This document shows positions 17,529 to 26,344 of a stretch of 64,000 bases of DNA, piece after piece. The stretch comes from a virus. The notes below the pieces were generated by a model that was not told where the DNA came from, made no database searches, and worked only from the letters and a program-made list of their open reading frames with translations. The position numbers and the translations under genes were made by a program. The stretch spans positions 1 through 64,000 of the IMG/VR virus record IMGVR_UViG_3300011113_000644, one strand, 5' to 3'. Numbering within the stretch: position 1 is the stretch's first letter; each line of letters opens with the position of its first letter.

Positions 17529-20500
17529 TTAGATATTTTCGAATGACGCTCCTGTAGGAGTAATCAAGAATTCTATATCTATAAATTCTAAAGCTTTAGT
17601 TGGTTTGATGTAAATCTTACCTACCAATTGGTTGGCGTCTAAATCTTCAGGAGTGTTTTGGACAGTCACACGGAAATCATATAAACCTCTGTCTCTACGG
17701 ATAGCATCTAAGATTGGGTTTACTGAATCCAAGAATTGTTGTCTTACTAAACTATCATTTTGTTCGAACAACAATCTGACCGCTACAGCTGAAATTAATT
17801 TACGAGCTTGTAATAACAATCTTCTTACATTAATTCTGTCTAACGCAGATTCTCTAACTTGAAGAGTTTTGTTACCCCAAATCACAGTTCCTACATCATT
17901 GAAGGTTGCAATTGGGTTAATTCTACCCTTGTATAGAATGTCTCTATCTTCTTGAGTTAACCTCTTACGTGCTCTTACAGCATTTACAATACCACGTGTG
18001 TAACCAGCCGTTGCAAACCATGGGAACGCAATGTTGTCAGTTAATGCTAAGTTTCGTGTAACTTCAGCAGTAGGTGGAATGTAAATTTGAGTGTTATTTA
18101 CAGTGTCTCTTGTCAATACCCATGGGTAGTAAGTTGCAGTATAGTTAGAATCAATTCCTGCGTCTTCCAAATTAACAACCGCATCTTCAGGATAAATTAA
18201 ATTATCTGATATAGTAGTTGATGGTTGGAATAAATCAAAGTCAGGTGTTGTAGTAATATAAATTGAATCGGCTCTATCGTACTCAATCATATTAATAGTT
18301 TGATTCACCAACTCGTAGTTATTTTTATAATCTATACCAGGTGTGACTAAAACATTAATGTTTGTTACTTCAGGGTTAGAGAAAGTTTGAATACCTAATA
18401 AGTAAGCGTAATAGTCGGTGTTAGCATAATCTGTTGAATTTTGGTCAACTGTAATTCTTCTAAACGCTCCCCAACCATTAGCCGAAGTGTAAGGAGCACA
18501 AGGTGCCGAACCAGCTAAAAATCCTGTACCACCTAAAGTGAATCTATCTGTATTAGTCCTTGATTCAGTATAGATATCCCATCCGTCAAATCCACCATAA
18601 AAAGACATAGTGAATTTTCTAGAATATAGATAGAAATAAGTGTCCGATTTTAACAAAGGTTCAGCTCTAAACGAACTAACACCAACCTCAAAAGCAGTTT
18701 CACCACTTGATAGGTAGTTACTTGAAATTTGAATCACTGTTGCTCCCGAATCCATATGGAAACCTTTAGTCAAATAATTCCATGAAGAAAAATCTGCCTC
18801 ATCTAAACCACATGTATCAAAACCTGATGTTAAATTCTTCTTACCTTTATATAATAAGAAGTCATTATCTGTACCTATTTTGGTTGAAAATCCTAAGTAA
18901 GTCCTACGAACATTATCACCCAAAGAAAACTCTTTGTTATCAACACCTATACTTGTACCAAATGGTGGATTCCAAATTTCCTCACCAGGATAAGAGTAAC
19001 TTGTTTTATAAATTGGGAAAGGAGGTTGTACTGATGTTGTAGAATAAGGTCCATAGTTTCTTGTCACATATCCATTAAAACCGCAAGGTAAAGAATCTTC
19101 AGGTGCCTCATAGTTCATTTCTACCATAACATAACGAGAATTAATTGAAAATTCACCATCAGAAGTACCAATTTTTTTAGCAACATAGCTATTTAAATTG
19201 GGGTTCATTGAACAATTTGAGAATTTTTCCAAAACAACAGGATTTGCATCCGTGTCGTTGAAATCTCGTATAACAACATCAAAAGTTAAGTTATTAAACG
19301 AAATATTTTGAATTGAAATTTTTATCTCAGTGTTTGCGGCAGTTCCGTCAGATATGGAAATAAATCTGAATAAATCATATACTTTAGTACCTCTAAGTTC
19401 AGAAACAACATAAGGTGTGGTCGGTGTTTGATATTTCTCTAAGAAATTACCCAAAGAGTATTGATTTTCACTTACTGCTGAGTTTAAGGAAGTTAAAGTT
19501 GTGTTAAGACCTCTAATATAACCTTTGTTATAACCCCAATTAAGTAAAGTGTCATATGACTCTTCTACAAATAACGGAACAACAGTCCTGTCTTTTTCAA
19601 AGTTGTCCTGACCAAAAACTTTATTGACATAATTTGAATCTGCTGATTCGAAAGAAGTTTCAAAACTAAAATTCTTAGCGTCGTATGTTGTACCTGAAAT
19701 CAAGAAGGTTGAATAGGGATTAGTTGTTGCTGCGCTGTACGAACCTGAAACTGTTAAAGTTACATCAGAAGTTCCTGTAACTTGATATTGAGGTCCGTGT
19801 TGTGTTGTTGTGTAGTTAGTAATACCTCTTGACCTTAATGTTGCCAATACTAAATTGTGATATTCAGTATGTGTAATACCTGTAAAAACTTGAAACCCAA
19901 CTGTACAAGCGGCTCCATTCCAATAAACGTTTCCACCAGTTGGAGCATAAACACCATTACCAAAATTGATATTGTTTAGTTGTAAAGAAAAAGAAAAACC
20001 TGAATAATTGTTAGTTCCTCCAACCGGAGTAAAAGAAGAGTAAAACCAAGAGTCGTTAAGACCATCACAATATTCAATAGTTTCAGCATTTAAACTACCT
20101 AAACCAAAATTGTTAGTGATTCCGGTATAAGATGATATTGAAGAATATTGTGAATTTGGTATTGCACCCCATACCGACACATTTTGGTTATATGGTACTG
20201 AAACAGTCCCATTAGTCATATTTTTGAAAAAAGTATTCCATAAAAAGTTTTTAGCATCTTGCCTGAATGTCGATGTTGTCCCATCGTACTTAACATAACT
20301 TTCATCAAGTTTTGCATATAAATAAGGTAAAGTACTTACAAGGTTAGATGAACCATTAGATTCAACATCAAATTGTACATCATTAACCGTTCCACCACCA
20401 CTTGCCAATTTAAATGCTACACCAACACTGGCTGCCGTTGACCAAGCCACACTACTGTCAATTCCTACAGTTGAGCAATCTACGTTAGCCACAGATGTTA

Positions 20501-20828
20501 CAGTCCAAGACGGTCCAGCATCGTAACCTGAAAGTCCAAGAATCCTTGTAACAAAAAGTTGATTAGATTGTTGTAAGTAAGATTTAGCTATATAAGCAGC
20601 TTCATACTTAGGTATTTGTGTGTTTACAAACTTCTCAGGGTTTGTTCCACCAAAATACGATGTAAATTCATCATAACTCGTCACAAATATAGGTTCAAAG
20701 GCTGGACCTTTAATAGTCTCACCAACAAGACCTAGTGTGGTAACACCAACACTTTGTGAAACGAATGATAGGTCACGCTCTGAAGTGTATACTCCAGGTG
20801 AGACGAATACTTTGTTTGCACTTGCCAT
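17529..20828 (-). CDS. gp18: Tail sheath protein, gp18-like, enlarged
   Basis: The N-terminus (FVSPGVYTSERDLSFVSQSVG, read in two overlapping parts at residues 8-28) and LGLVGETIKGPAFEP are typical of contractile sheath subunits. The conserved C-terminal domain is present in the last about 200 residues (RLTQEDRDILYKGRINPIAT, then VRRLLLQARKLI). Sheath subunits surround the tube and contract to drive it through the envelope. At 1,099 residues it is much longer than T4 gp18 (659). The extra length lies in the middle and is beta-rich and Ser/Thr/Asn/Tyr-rich, likely one or more surface domains. It has a TATTTAT element 36 bases upstream and its own terminator. Confidence 0.9.
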   Translation of the reverse strand: MASANKVFVSPGVYTSERDLSFVSQSVGVTTLGLVGETIKGPAFEPIFVTSYDEFTSYFGGTNPEKFVNTQIPKYEAAYIAKSYLQQSNQLFVTRILGLSGYDAGPSWTVTSVANVDCSTVGIDSSVAWSTAASVGVAFKLASGGGTVNDVQFDVESNGSSNLVSTLPYLYAKLDESYVKYDGTTSTFRQDAKNFLWNTFFKNMTNGTVSVPYNQNVSVWGAIPNSQYSSISSYTGITNNFGLGSLNAETIEYCDGLNDSWFYSSFTPVGGTNNYSGFSFSLQLNNINFGNGVYAPTGGNVYWNGAACTVGFQVFTGITHTEYHNLVLATLRSRGITNYTTTQHGPQYQVTGTSDVTLTVSGSYSAATTNPYSTFLISGTTYDAKNFSFETSFESADSNYVNKVFGQDNFEKDRTVVPLFVEESYDTLLNWGYNKGYIRGLNTTLTSLNSAVSENQYSLGNFLEKYQTPTTPYVVSELRGTKVYDLFRFISISDGTAANTEIKISIQNISFNNLTFDVVIRDFNDTDANPVVLEKFSNCSMNPNLNSYVAKKIGTSDGEFSINSRYVMVEMNYEAPEDSLPCGFNGYVTRNYGPYSTTSVQPPFPIYKTSYSYPGEEIWNPPFGTSIGVDNKEFSLGDNVRRTYLGFSTKIGTDNDFLLYKGKKNLTSGFDTCGLDEADFSSWNYLTKGFHMDSGATVIQISSNYLSSGETAFEVGVSSFRAEPLLKSDTYFYLYSRKFTMSFYGGFDGWDIYTESRTNTDRFTLGGTGFLAGSAPCAPYTSANGWGAFRRITVDQNSTDYANTDYYAYLLGIQTFSNPEVTNINVLVTPGIDYKNNYELVNQTINMIEYDRADSIYITTTPDFDLFQPSTTISDNLIYPEDAVVNLEDAGIDSNYTATYYPWVLTRDTVNNTQIYIPPTAEVTRNLALTDNIAFPWFATAGYTRGIVNAVRARKRLTQEDRDILYKGRINPIATFNDVGTVIWGNKTLQVRESALDRINVRRLLLQARKLISAVAVRLLFEQNDSLVRQQFLDSVNPILDAIRRDRGLYDFRVTVQNTPEDLDANQLVGKIYIKPTKALEFIDIEFLITPTGASFENI

Positions 20829-20864
20829 TTTTTTAATAATTTTTTTTAATCTTTTATTTTATTC

Positions 20865-20871
20865 ATAAATA
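20865..20871 (-). promoter_or_regulatory. TATTTAT element before the sheath gene
   Basis: TATTTAT on the coding strand is followed by a 36-base A/T-only leader to the sheath ATG. Element and spacing match the tube gene closely, as expected for co-regulated major tail proteins. Confidence 0.55.
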
Positions 20872-20920
20872 CTATAAAAAACATGAAAAACTTTACTTAG
20901 AAAAAACTATTTATATTGTA

Positions 20921-20938
20921 GTATGATAAATTTCATAC
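20921..20938 (+). promoter_or_regulatory. Inverted repeat, candidate operator
   Basis: GTATGA-TAAATT-TCATAC is a perfect 6-bp inverted repeat with a 6-base spacer, 13 bases before the ATG of the small ribbon-helix-helix ORF. Such proteins often bind inverted repeats at their own promoter. The assignment is inference from position. Confidence 0.35.
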
Positions 20939-20951
20939 TTTTTTCTACCAC

Positions 20952-21101
20952 ATGAAAATTAAAAATTTAAAGATATCTGAGGAAGTCCATTCAACTCTAA
21001 AAAAATATTGTGATAAGGAAGGGTTGAAACTAAATAAATTTGTAGAAAAGTTGATAGAAGAAAACTGTAAAACTAAGAAAGATATTTACGGTGAGAATTA
21101 A
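20952..21101 (+). CDS. Small ribbon-helix-helix (Arc/CopG-like) protein
   Basis: This 49-residue ORF begins ATG at 20952. Translation gives MKIKNLKISEEVHSTLKKYC followed by DKEGLKLNKFVEKLIEEN. The pattern is that of a ribbon-helix-helix DNA-binding dimer: a basic beta strand (KNLKIS), a helix (EEVHSTLKKYC), a turn, and a second helix (LNKFVEKLIEEN). It is the only plus-strand gene inside the minus-strand tail block. Its last bases overlap the end of the convergent gene at 21098 by four bases. An inverted repeat lies just upstream. It may repress its own gene or the divergent sheath gene; that is inference. Confidence 0.6.
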   Translation: MKIKNLKISEEVHSTLKKYCDKEGLKLNKFVEKLIEENCKTKKDIYGEN

Positions 21102-22156
21102 ACTAAAACTGTATTCAACCTTATTGAAGAAACTTCTTGTTCAATTGTTTTAGAAATAACAAATCTAATTGAGTCACCTGTATTAATTTGTAAAACAGAA
21201 TTAGGCGATGAAAACAAATCAGTTCCAAAAAACAAATTATTAACATAAATATCATATGAGTTTACATTAACACTACCGTCTAAATACAAATTACACGTAA
21301 AATCAAAAACTTTTGTTACCTCTAATTGAGTTTCTTGAAAATTTATATTAGTAATAACTAATTCAGTATTTTCATCAGATAACTTTTTTTTGGGTTTTTT
21401 AAATTTTTGAGTTTCTGTAGATAAAAAAACAAATGACCTACTTATTGCTGGTTTCACTTCGAATTCATTTTCGTCCATTAAAAATCCTTGGAGAGTAAAA
21501 TTGTACGTTTGTATATAATATTTTCTTTTCTCCATTTCCATTACAGACTCGTCTGCAATATCATCTAAAATTAAAGGAATGTAATGACCTTTGATTTGTG
21601 TATAAGCTTGTCTTGAAGCGAAGGTTTCAATTACATTTTTGTTGAACACGTTTAGTTCCCTCATTCTGTTACAAATTATTTTAACACTATACTTTATATC
21701 AACAGGCACTGGTTGGGGTATAGTATAAACATCATAACCTTTTCTACCGTCGTTAAAATTAGGAACGGCTGCGTAGAAAAATTGTTTCCTATTTGGAATG
21801 TTATACCTTAGTGAGGGTAATGACCCGTATTTTACTTCAGGATTTCTTATTGTTGTTATTAATGGGGGCTCAACATTTTTATCGAGGTTTGAAAAATTCC
21901 ATGTTTGTGTAAACTGAGCCCAATTTTGAGTTGTAAGTAAAATATCAACAACAGGTATAGTTTTTCCATCTGTTGTTGTTTTCAAATTATTTTTTACAAA
22001 GTCTAAAAATCCCCTATCTAAGTCTTCATGTAATAAAGATTTGGGTAAAAAAGTTCCGTCTTTTCTTATTTTATCAAGCAACTCAACTCTTCTACCATAT
22101 CCTGTTTCGACTGGCTCTAAATCTAATGTTTTTTTAATTTTTTTTGGTAACGCCAT
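21098..22156 (-). CDS. Tail completion / terminator protein (gp15-like by position)
   Basis: The 352-residue protein has a segment at about residues 150-200, TIPQPVPVDIKYSVKIICNR, followed by MRELNVFNKNVIETFASRQA. A (P)VPVDxxYxVxxxxxRMRELN motif is typical of T4-type gp15 and related tail-terminator proteins that cap the tube and sheath. The C-terminal about 90 residues (after ENTELVITNINFQETQ) form an extra beta-rich, Ig-like unit. It lies directly upstream of the sheath in transcription order, as gene 15 does relative to 18 in T4, and its ATG overlaps the stop of the preceding gene (TAATG). The gp15 role is likely but not proven by motif alone. Confidence 0.5.
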   Translation of the reverse strand: MALPKKIKKTLDLEPVETGYGRRVELLDKIRKDGTFLPKSLLHEDLDRGFLDFVKNNLKTTTDGKTIPVVDILLTTQNWAQFTQTWNFSNLDKNVEPPLITTIRNPEVKYGSLPSLRYNIPNRKQFFYAAVPNFNDGRKGYDVYTIPQPVPVDIKYSVKIICNRMRELNVFNKNVIETFASRQAYTQIKGHYIPLILDDIADESVMEMEKRKYYIQTYNFTLQGFLMDENEFEVKPAISRSFVFLSTETQKFKKPKKKLSDENTELVITNINFQETQLEVTKVFDFTCNLYLDGSVNVNSYDIYVNNLFFGTDLFSSPNSVLQINTGDSIRFVISKTIEQEVSSIRLNTVLV

Positions 22157-22671
22157 TATAATCCTCTAAATTCATTATCTGTAACTATAGATGCAATAAT
22201 TGTCCTATAGAATGGTTTATACCCCGCATATGTGTGTTTATTATCACTCACAACACGACCATCATTTACAACTGTATAATATCTAACCCTTGTTTCTGTT
22301 TCGTAATACGCAATATAATCACCAAACTCAATTTCGATTCCAAGTTCGTCTAATTGAGACTGATAAACTGAAACCGTTAAGTTACCTGGTTCCATTTGGT
22401 CTAATTTTGATGTTCCCAAATTTTTATTCTCGGGAGCAACAATTTTAACCAAACCTTTAAACTCAACAGGGGGAAGAAATTTAATTCCGTCTTTAACGGC
22501 TTCACCATAAACATCATCAGTGTTGGTTTTAGTTTTATCAACTTTGTATAACACTAAAGTAAAATTCATATCTCCTTCTAGCCACTCGCGCCCAATGGAT
22601 ACATCAAGAGCAAAATCCTCACCCCCAAAAAATTTACCTAATCTTGTTATTGGAACATTTCTCTGTGACAT
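22156..22671 (-). CDS. Neck / head-tail joining protein, unassigned
   Basis: The 171-residue protein is beta-rich and has no enzyme motif. Features are an N-terminal RLGKFFGGEDFALDVSIGRE, a middle FKGLVKIVAPENK and a C-terminal half with IEFGDYIAYYETETRVRYYT then GYKPFYRTIIASIV. It starts a two-gene unit with the gp15-like protein just before the sheath, where T4 has neck genes 13 and 14. A gp14-like or other connector role fits the position. I do not recognise the family with confidence. Confidence 0.5.
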   Translation of the reverse strand: MSQRNVPITRLGKFFGGEDFALDVSIGREWLEGDMNFTLVLYKVDKTKTNTDDVYGEAVKDGIKFLPPVEFKGLVKIVAPENKNLGTSKLDQMEPGNLTVSVYQSQLDELGIEIEFGDYIAYYETETRVRYYTVVNDGRVVSDNKHTYAGYKPFYRTIIASIVTDNEFRGL

Positions 22672-22675
22672 ATTG

Positions 22676-22682
22676 ATAAATA
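22676..22682 (-). promoter_or_regulatory. TATTTAT element before the neck gene
   Basis: TATTTAT ends four bases before the ATG at 22671, in the divergent gap between the minus-strand tail block and the plus-strand helicase. Confidence 0.4.
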
Positions 22683-22724
22683 TCCAAAATTGTTTTATTA
22701 TTATTTGTTAGTGTAATTATATCA

Positions 22725-24467
22725 ATGTTAAGTATTGAACAACAAGCGATTCAAATATTAGAGGAATATAGTGGGTCAAATAACTACATTCTGAAAATAC
22801 AAAAACAGTGTGAGACAAATAAAAAACATGTCCCCACAAGAGCTCAATGCGAATATGTTATTAATTATAGTAATACCTCTCCTAAAGTTGCCAAAAAATG
22901 GGTCGATATTGACTCGTATTTTTCTCAAAAATTGGTAGAAGATAATCCATTTATTAAGGAACCCGATAAGATTTATGTTGAAAAACTTTTAGTTGAGAAA
23001 GATAAGTCGTACCATATTTGGGGTAAAGTTTTTAGTGGGGACACATTACATGATTTTTGGGTTCCTAAAGCTGCAATTATAAAAGACTATAAAGAAAACA
23101 TTGTTAATGTTGACTACTCAAAATACGGACATAGACCTCCGTTAGGTCATCAGAAAGAGGCCATTGAGAAGTTGTTAAAAAATGATAAGTTCATTTTAGC
23201 CGATGACATGGGTCTTGGAAAAACAACATCAACAATTATTGCGTCGTTGGAAAGTGGGGCAAAAAAAGTTTTAATTATTTGTCCAGCTTCATTAAAGATT
23301 AATTGGGAAAGAGAAATAAAAAATTACACAGAAAAAAGTATATACATTTGTGAAGGTAAGAAATACGAGGAAGCTGACTATGTTATTACTAACTACGACA
23401 TTCTCAAAAATTTTCACGACCCAAAGGAAAAAGACAATTCGTTAATTTTAAAAACTAATTTTGATTTAGTCATTATTGATGAAGCTCATTACGTTTCAAA
23501 TGCTCAGGCTCAACGTACAAAAATTATAATGGATTTGACCAAAAACATTAAAAAACTTTGGTTATTGACAGGTACTCCAATGACCTCTCGCCCAATGAAT
23601 TATTATAATATTTTAAAACTTATTGATAGTCCTGTTAGTCAGAATTGGATGGCTTATGCAATTCGTTATTGTGCGGGGTATCAATTTAGAGTTGGAAATA
23701 AAAAGGTGTGGAATGTTACAGGAGCGTCTAATTTAGAGGAATTGAGAGAAAGGACTTCACGTCAAATACTAAGAAGACTTAAAACAGATGTTTTAGATTT
23801 ACCTGAAAAAATAATCACACCTGTTTATCTTAGATTAAAATCAAGGTTATATGAAGGATTAATGGGAGAGTATTATGATTGGTATAATAACCGACAAGAT
23901 GAATCAAAGTCTTTATCAATTCAATTTACAAAACTGACAAAAGTTAGACAAGTAATTGCTGAAGAAAAAATCCCAACAACAATTGAACTTGCTGAGAATA
24001 TTATTGAACAGGGTAAAAAGGTTATTATCTTCAGTAATTTTACAGACCCGATTAAAAAGATTTATGAACATTTTGGTAAGTCGGCAGTTTATTTGGATGG
24101 GTCAACGTCAAAGGTTGGGAGGCAGGAAGCTGTGGATAAGTTTCAAACCAACGATAAAATTAAAGTTTTTTGTGGTAATCTTAAAGCGGCTGGAGTTGGT
24201 TTAACTTTAACTGAAGGTGAAGCCGTAATTATGAATGATTTATCATTTGTACCAGCTGAACACGCTCAAGCCGAAGACAGAGCTTACAGATATGGTCAAA
24301 AAAACAACGTATCAATATTTTATCCTTTATTTGAAAACACAATTGAGGGAGTTATTTATGACATATTAATTAAGAAAAAACAAATAATTGGTACCGTAAT
24401 GGGTGATTCAGATGAGTCTTCTGCTGATATTGTTGAGCAAATCCTGAACGAAATCAATAATAAGTAA
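22725..24467 (+). CDS. SNF2/SWI2-type superfamily 2 helicase
   Basis: The 580-residue protein carries the SF2 motif set: Walker A DDMGLGKT near residue 160, DEAH near 251, TGTPM near 284 and the SNF2-type motif VI DRAYRYGQ near 518. The N-terminal 140 residues are specific to this protein and may bind DNA. Its layout is close to bacterial and phage SMARCAL1/HepA-like translocases that remodel DNA or strip proteins, and it may serve the recombination or late-DNA role that UvsW has in T4. It is the first gene of a plus-strand unit divergent from the tail block. The helicase call is firm; the role is inferred. Confidence 0.9.
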   Translation: MLSIEQQAIQILEEYSGSNNYILKIQKQCETNKKHVPTRAQCEYVINYSNTSPKVAKKWVDIDSYFSQKLVEDNPFIKEPDKIYVEKLLVEKDKSYHIWGKVFSGDTLHDFWVPKAAIIKDYKENIVNVDYSKYGHRPPLGHQKEAIEKLLKNDKFILADDMGLGKTTSTIIASLESGAKKVLIICPASLKINWEREIKNYTEKSIYICEGKKYEEADYVITNYDILKNFHDPKEKDNSLILKTNFDLVIIDEAHYVSNAQAQRTKIIMDLTKNIKKLWLLTGTPMTSRPMNYYNILKLIDSPVSQNWMAYAIRYCAGYQFRVGNKKVWNVTGASNLEELRERTSRQILRRLKTDVLDLPEKIITPVYLRLKSRLYEGLMGEYYDWYNNRQDESKSLSIQFTKLTKVRQVIAEEKIPTTIELAENIIEQGKKVIIFSNFTDPIKKIYEHFGKSAVYLDGSTSKVGRQEAVDKFQTNDKIKVFCGNLKAAGVGLTLTEGEAVIMNDLSFVPAEHAQAEDRAYRYGQKNNVSIFYPLFENTIEGVIYDILIKKKQIIGTVMGDSDESSADIVEQILNEINNK

Positions 24468-24468
24468 G

Positions 24469-24475
24469 TATTTAT
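24469..24475 (+). promoter_or_regulatory. TATTTAT element before the superoxide dismutase gene
   Basis: TATTTAT ends five bases before the ATG at 24481 and follows the helicase stop directly. It suggests the dismutase has its own, possibly late, transcription start. Confidence 0.4.
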
Positions 24476-24480
24476 TATTG

Positions 24481-25188
24481 ATGAAATCACTTAATTTAAT
24501 AACTGAGGAACTAATACAAAAACTTTATAAAAAAGAATCAGAGGAAACTGAAGTATTTTTTATAAACGAAATGAAAACAATAGGTATTGAAAAATTACCA
24601 TATTCATACGCCTCTTTAAGAAGATTTATTGACCCTGAAACTATGAAGTTTCACTACCAAAAACACTACAAGGGTTATGTAAAAAAATTAAACTCGGCGT
24701 TAAGAAAGAAAAACTATGGCGATATTGAATTGGAGAATATTGTTAAACAAATATCCAAATACAATACAACTATAAGAAACAATGCGGGTGGAGCCTTTAA
24801 TCACGCTCTATTTTGGAAGATGTTATCTCCAACACCACAAAAACCAACAGGTGAAATTTTAGAAAAAATTGTAAAAGATTTTGGTGGATATAAAAAATTT
24901 AGAATGAAATTTGAATCTGAGGCAAAAAAAAGATTTGGGTCGGGATGGATTTGGTTAATTTTAACGGATAAAGGAAATTTGAAGATTATGTCCACCTCAA
25001 ACCAAGATAATCCAATTATGAATATTTTTGAATTTGGTGGATACCCATTATTGGGATTGGATTTGTGGGAACATGCGTATTATTTGAAATATCAAAACAA
25101 AAGAGACGAGTATATTCAAAATTTTTGGGATGCGGTTAATTGGAAATTTGTGAACGACTTATACAAATCCAAAACTGAAAAGAAATAA
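24481..25188 (+). CDS. sod: Superoxide dismutase, Fe/Mn family (Mn-type signature), with N-terminal extension
   Basis: The 235-residue protein is a complete Fe/Mn superoxide dismutase, converting superoxide to oxygen and peroxide. All four metal ligands are present: His58 (FHYQKH), His108 (AFNHALFW), Asp194 and His198 (LDLWEHAYY). Gln175 in STSNQDNP with a GG pair in NNAGGAFNH resembles Mn-type enzymes, though the usual His of GGH is replaced. About 36 residues precede the domain (MKSLNLITEELIQKLYKK and on), an extension not found in ordinary enzymes. I chose ATG at 24481 over an in-frame TTG three bases earlier. It stands among virion genes with its own TATTTAT element, so it may be made late and even packaged (inference). 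Confidence 0.92.
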   Translation: MKSLNLITEELIQKLYKKESEETEVFFINEMKTIGIEKLPYSYASLRRFIDPETMKFHYQKHYKGYVKKLNSALRKKNYGDIELENIVKQISKYNTTIRNNAGGAFNHALFWKMLSPTPQKPTGEILEKIVKDFGGYKKFRMKFESEAKKRFGSGWIWLILTDKGNLKIMSTSNQDNPIMNIFEFGGYPLLGLDLWEHAYYLKYQNKRDEYIQNFWDAVNWKFVNDLYKSKTEKK

Positions 25189-25192
25189 ATGA

Positions 25193-25199
25193 TATTTAT
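25193..25199 (+). promoter_or_regulatory. TATTTAT element before the neck-like gene
   Basis: TATTTAT lies 14 bases before the ATG at 25214 and right after the superoxide dismutase stop. Confidence 0.45.
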
Positions 25200-25213
25200 T
25201 GCTAAAGACTAAA

Positions 25214-26341
25214 ATGGCAGTAATATCCGAACCTGAAAGAAGTAAACTATATACAAAAGTTCGTCATGTACTTGGAGCACCTTTACGTTCCGTGGAGTTA
25301 GAAGACGAACAGATGGACACCTTGTTGGAATTTTCAATAGGGGATTACTCACAATATGTACAAGATTGGTTGATTGACACTCAATGGACATCATTGTATA
25401 ATTTAAATTTAGATACTCAATCACTATCAAGAGCTTTTATAACTAAAAGTTTAGATTACGAAAATAGATATGCTCAAGCATACTCCAAAATAGTTGGTTT
25501 ACAGTCAAACCCGTTGGGTGAATGGGAGTTAAAAAAAGACTATATAACTCTTGAGCCAAATAAACAAATTTACGAAATTCCTGCTGGTAGAGAAATTAAT
25601 GAGTTGTTATGGTTCACCCCCAACGCTCTAAATAATATTTTATTTGACCCCTGGTCTTTTGGTGCTTTAGGTGGTTATGGTATGGGTGGACCTGCAGGAT
25701 ATTCTCAAATGGGTTATACAGGTTCATATTTTATGATGCCGGCATTCGATATGATGTTAAGACTACAAGAAATTAACATACAAAGAAGAATTATTGCCGG
25801 TGATTTGACTTACAGAATTACCGCATTACCCGATGGGAAAAAAGCAATCCATTTGATGCAAACACCTGGTGGTAAGTTTGACTTTGGTAATTCGTCATTA
25901 AGAAATTCTAAAGTTTGGTATTGGTATTATGATGTTGGTCCTGACGACAGGGACGCATGTTTGGCGGCAAATCCTGACATTATTAGAATGCCATCTGATG
26001 TTCCTATGGACTCTATGTCTTGGGCTGATTTAAATAATCCGGCACAACAATGGGTTAGAAGATGGTTTGTTGCTTCTTGTAAAGAAACATTATCAAAAGT
26101 CAGAGGAAAGTATTCAGGTAATTTAAAAACACCTGACTCTGAATTAACTATGGATTATCAATCACTAGCAACTGAAGCCAAAGATGAAAAGTCTAAACTA
26201 TGGGATGATTTATTTGGGGCTGAAGGTAGATTAACAAGACTTAGACCTGAAAAAATCATGGAGAGAGAAGCTCAAATCGCAGAAAATTTAAACAAACAAA
26301 TGAAGTTTAGGGCATTCCCAAGAAATATGTATGTAATTTAA
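25214..26341 (+). CDS. Virion neck/connector protein (gp13-like by size and setting)
   Basis: With the ATG at 25214 (MAVISEPERSKLYTKVRHVL) the protein has 375 residues; an upstream TTG at 25199 lies in the promoter-like element and was rejected. The first 100 residues are helical (LEDEQMDTLLEFSIGDYSQY). A Gly/Met-rich, glycine-loop region at about 150-180 (GALGGYGMGGPAGYSQMG) precedes a beta domain with VWYWYYDVGPDD. The C-terminus is a long helix (EKIMEREAQIAENL). The pattern matches a family common in uncultured T4-like phages that I associate with the head-tail neck. Structural role is likely; the exact T4 counterpart (gp13) is a guess. Confidence 0.55.
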   Translation: MAVISEPERSKLYTKVRHVLGAPLRSVELEDEQMDTLLEFSIGDYSQYVQDWLIDTQWTSLYNLNLDTQSLSRAFITKSLDYENRYAQAYSKIVGLQSNPLGEWELKKDYITLEPNKQIYEIPAGREINELLWFTPNALNNILFDPWSFGALGGYGMGGPAGYSQMGYTGSYFMMPAFDMMLRLQEINIQRRIIAGDLTYRITALPDGKKAIHLMQTPGGKFDFGNSSLRNSKVWYWYYDVGPDDRDACLAANPDIIRMPSDVPMDSMSWADLNNPAQQWVRRWFVASCKETLSKVRGKYSGNLKTPDSELTMDYQSLATEAKDEKSKLWDDLFGAEGRLTRLRPEKIMEREAQIAENLNKQMKFRAFPRNMYVI

Positions 26342-26344
26342 TTT

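Noticed and set aside
24478-24480. TTG as start of the superoxide dismutase
   Set aside because: An ATG follows directly and the TTG adds only one residue.
25199-25213. TTG-initiated longer start for the neck-like protein
   Set aside because: It overlaps the TATTTAT element, and the ATG at 25214 begins a normal-looking N-terminus.
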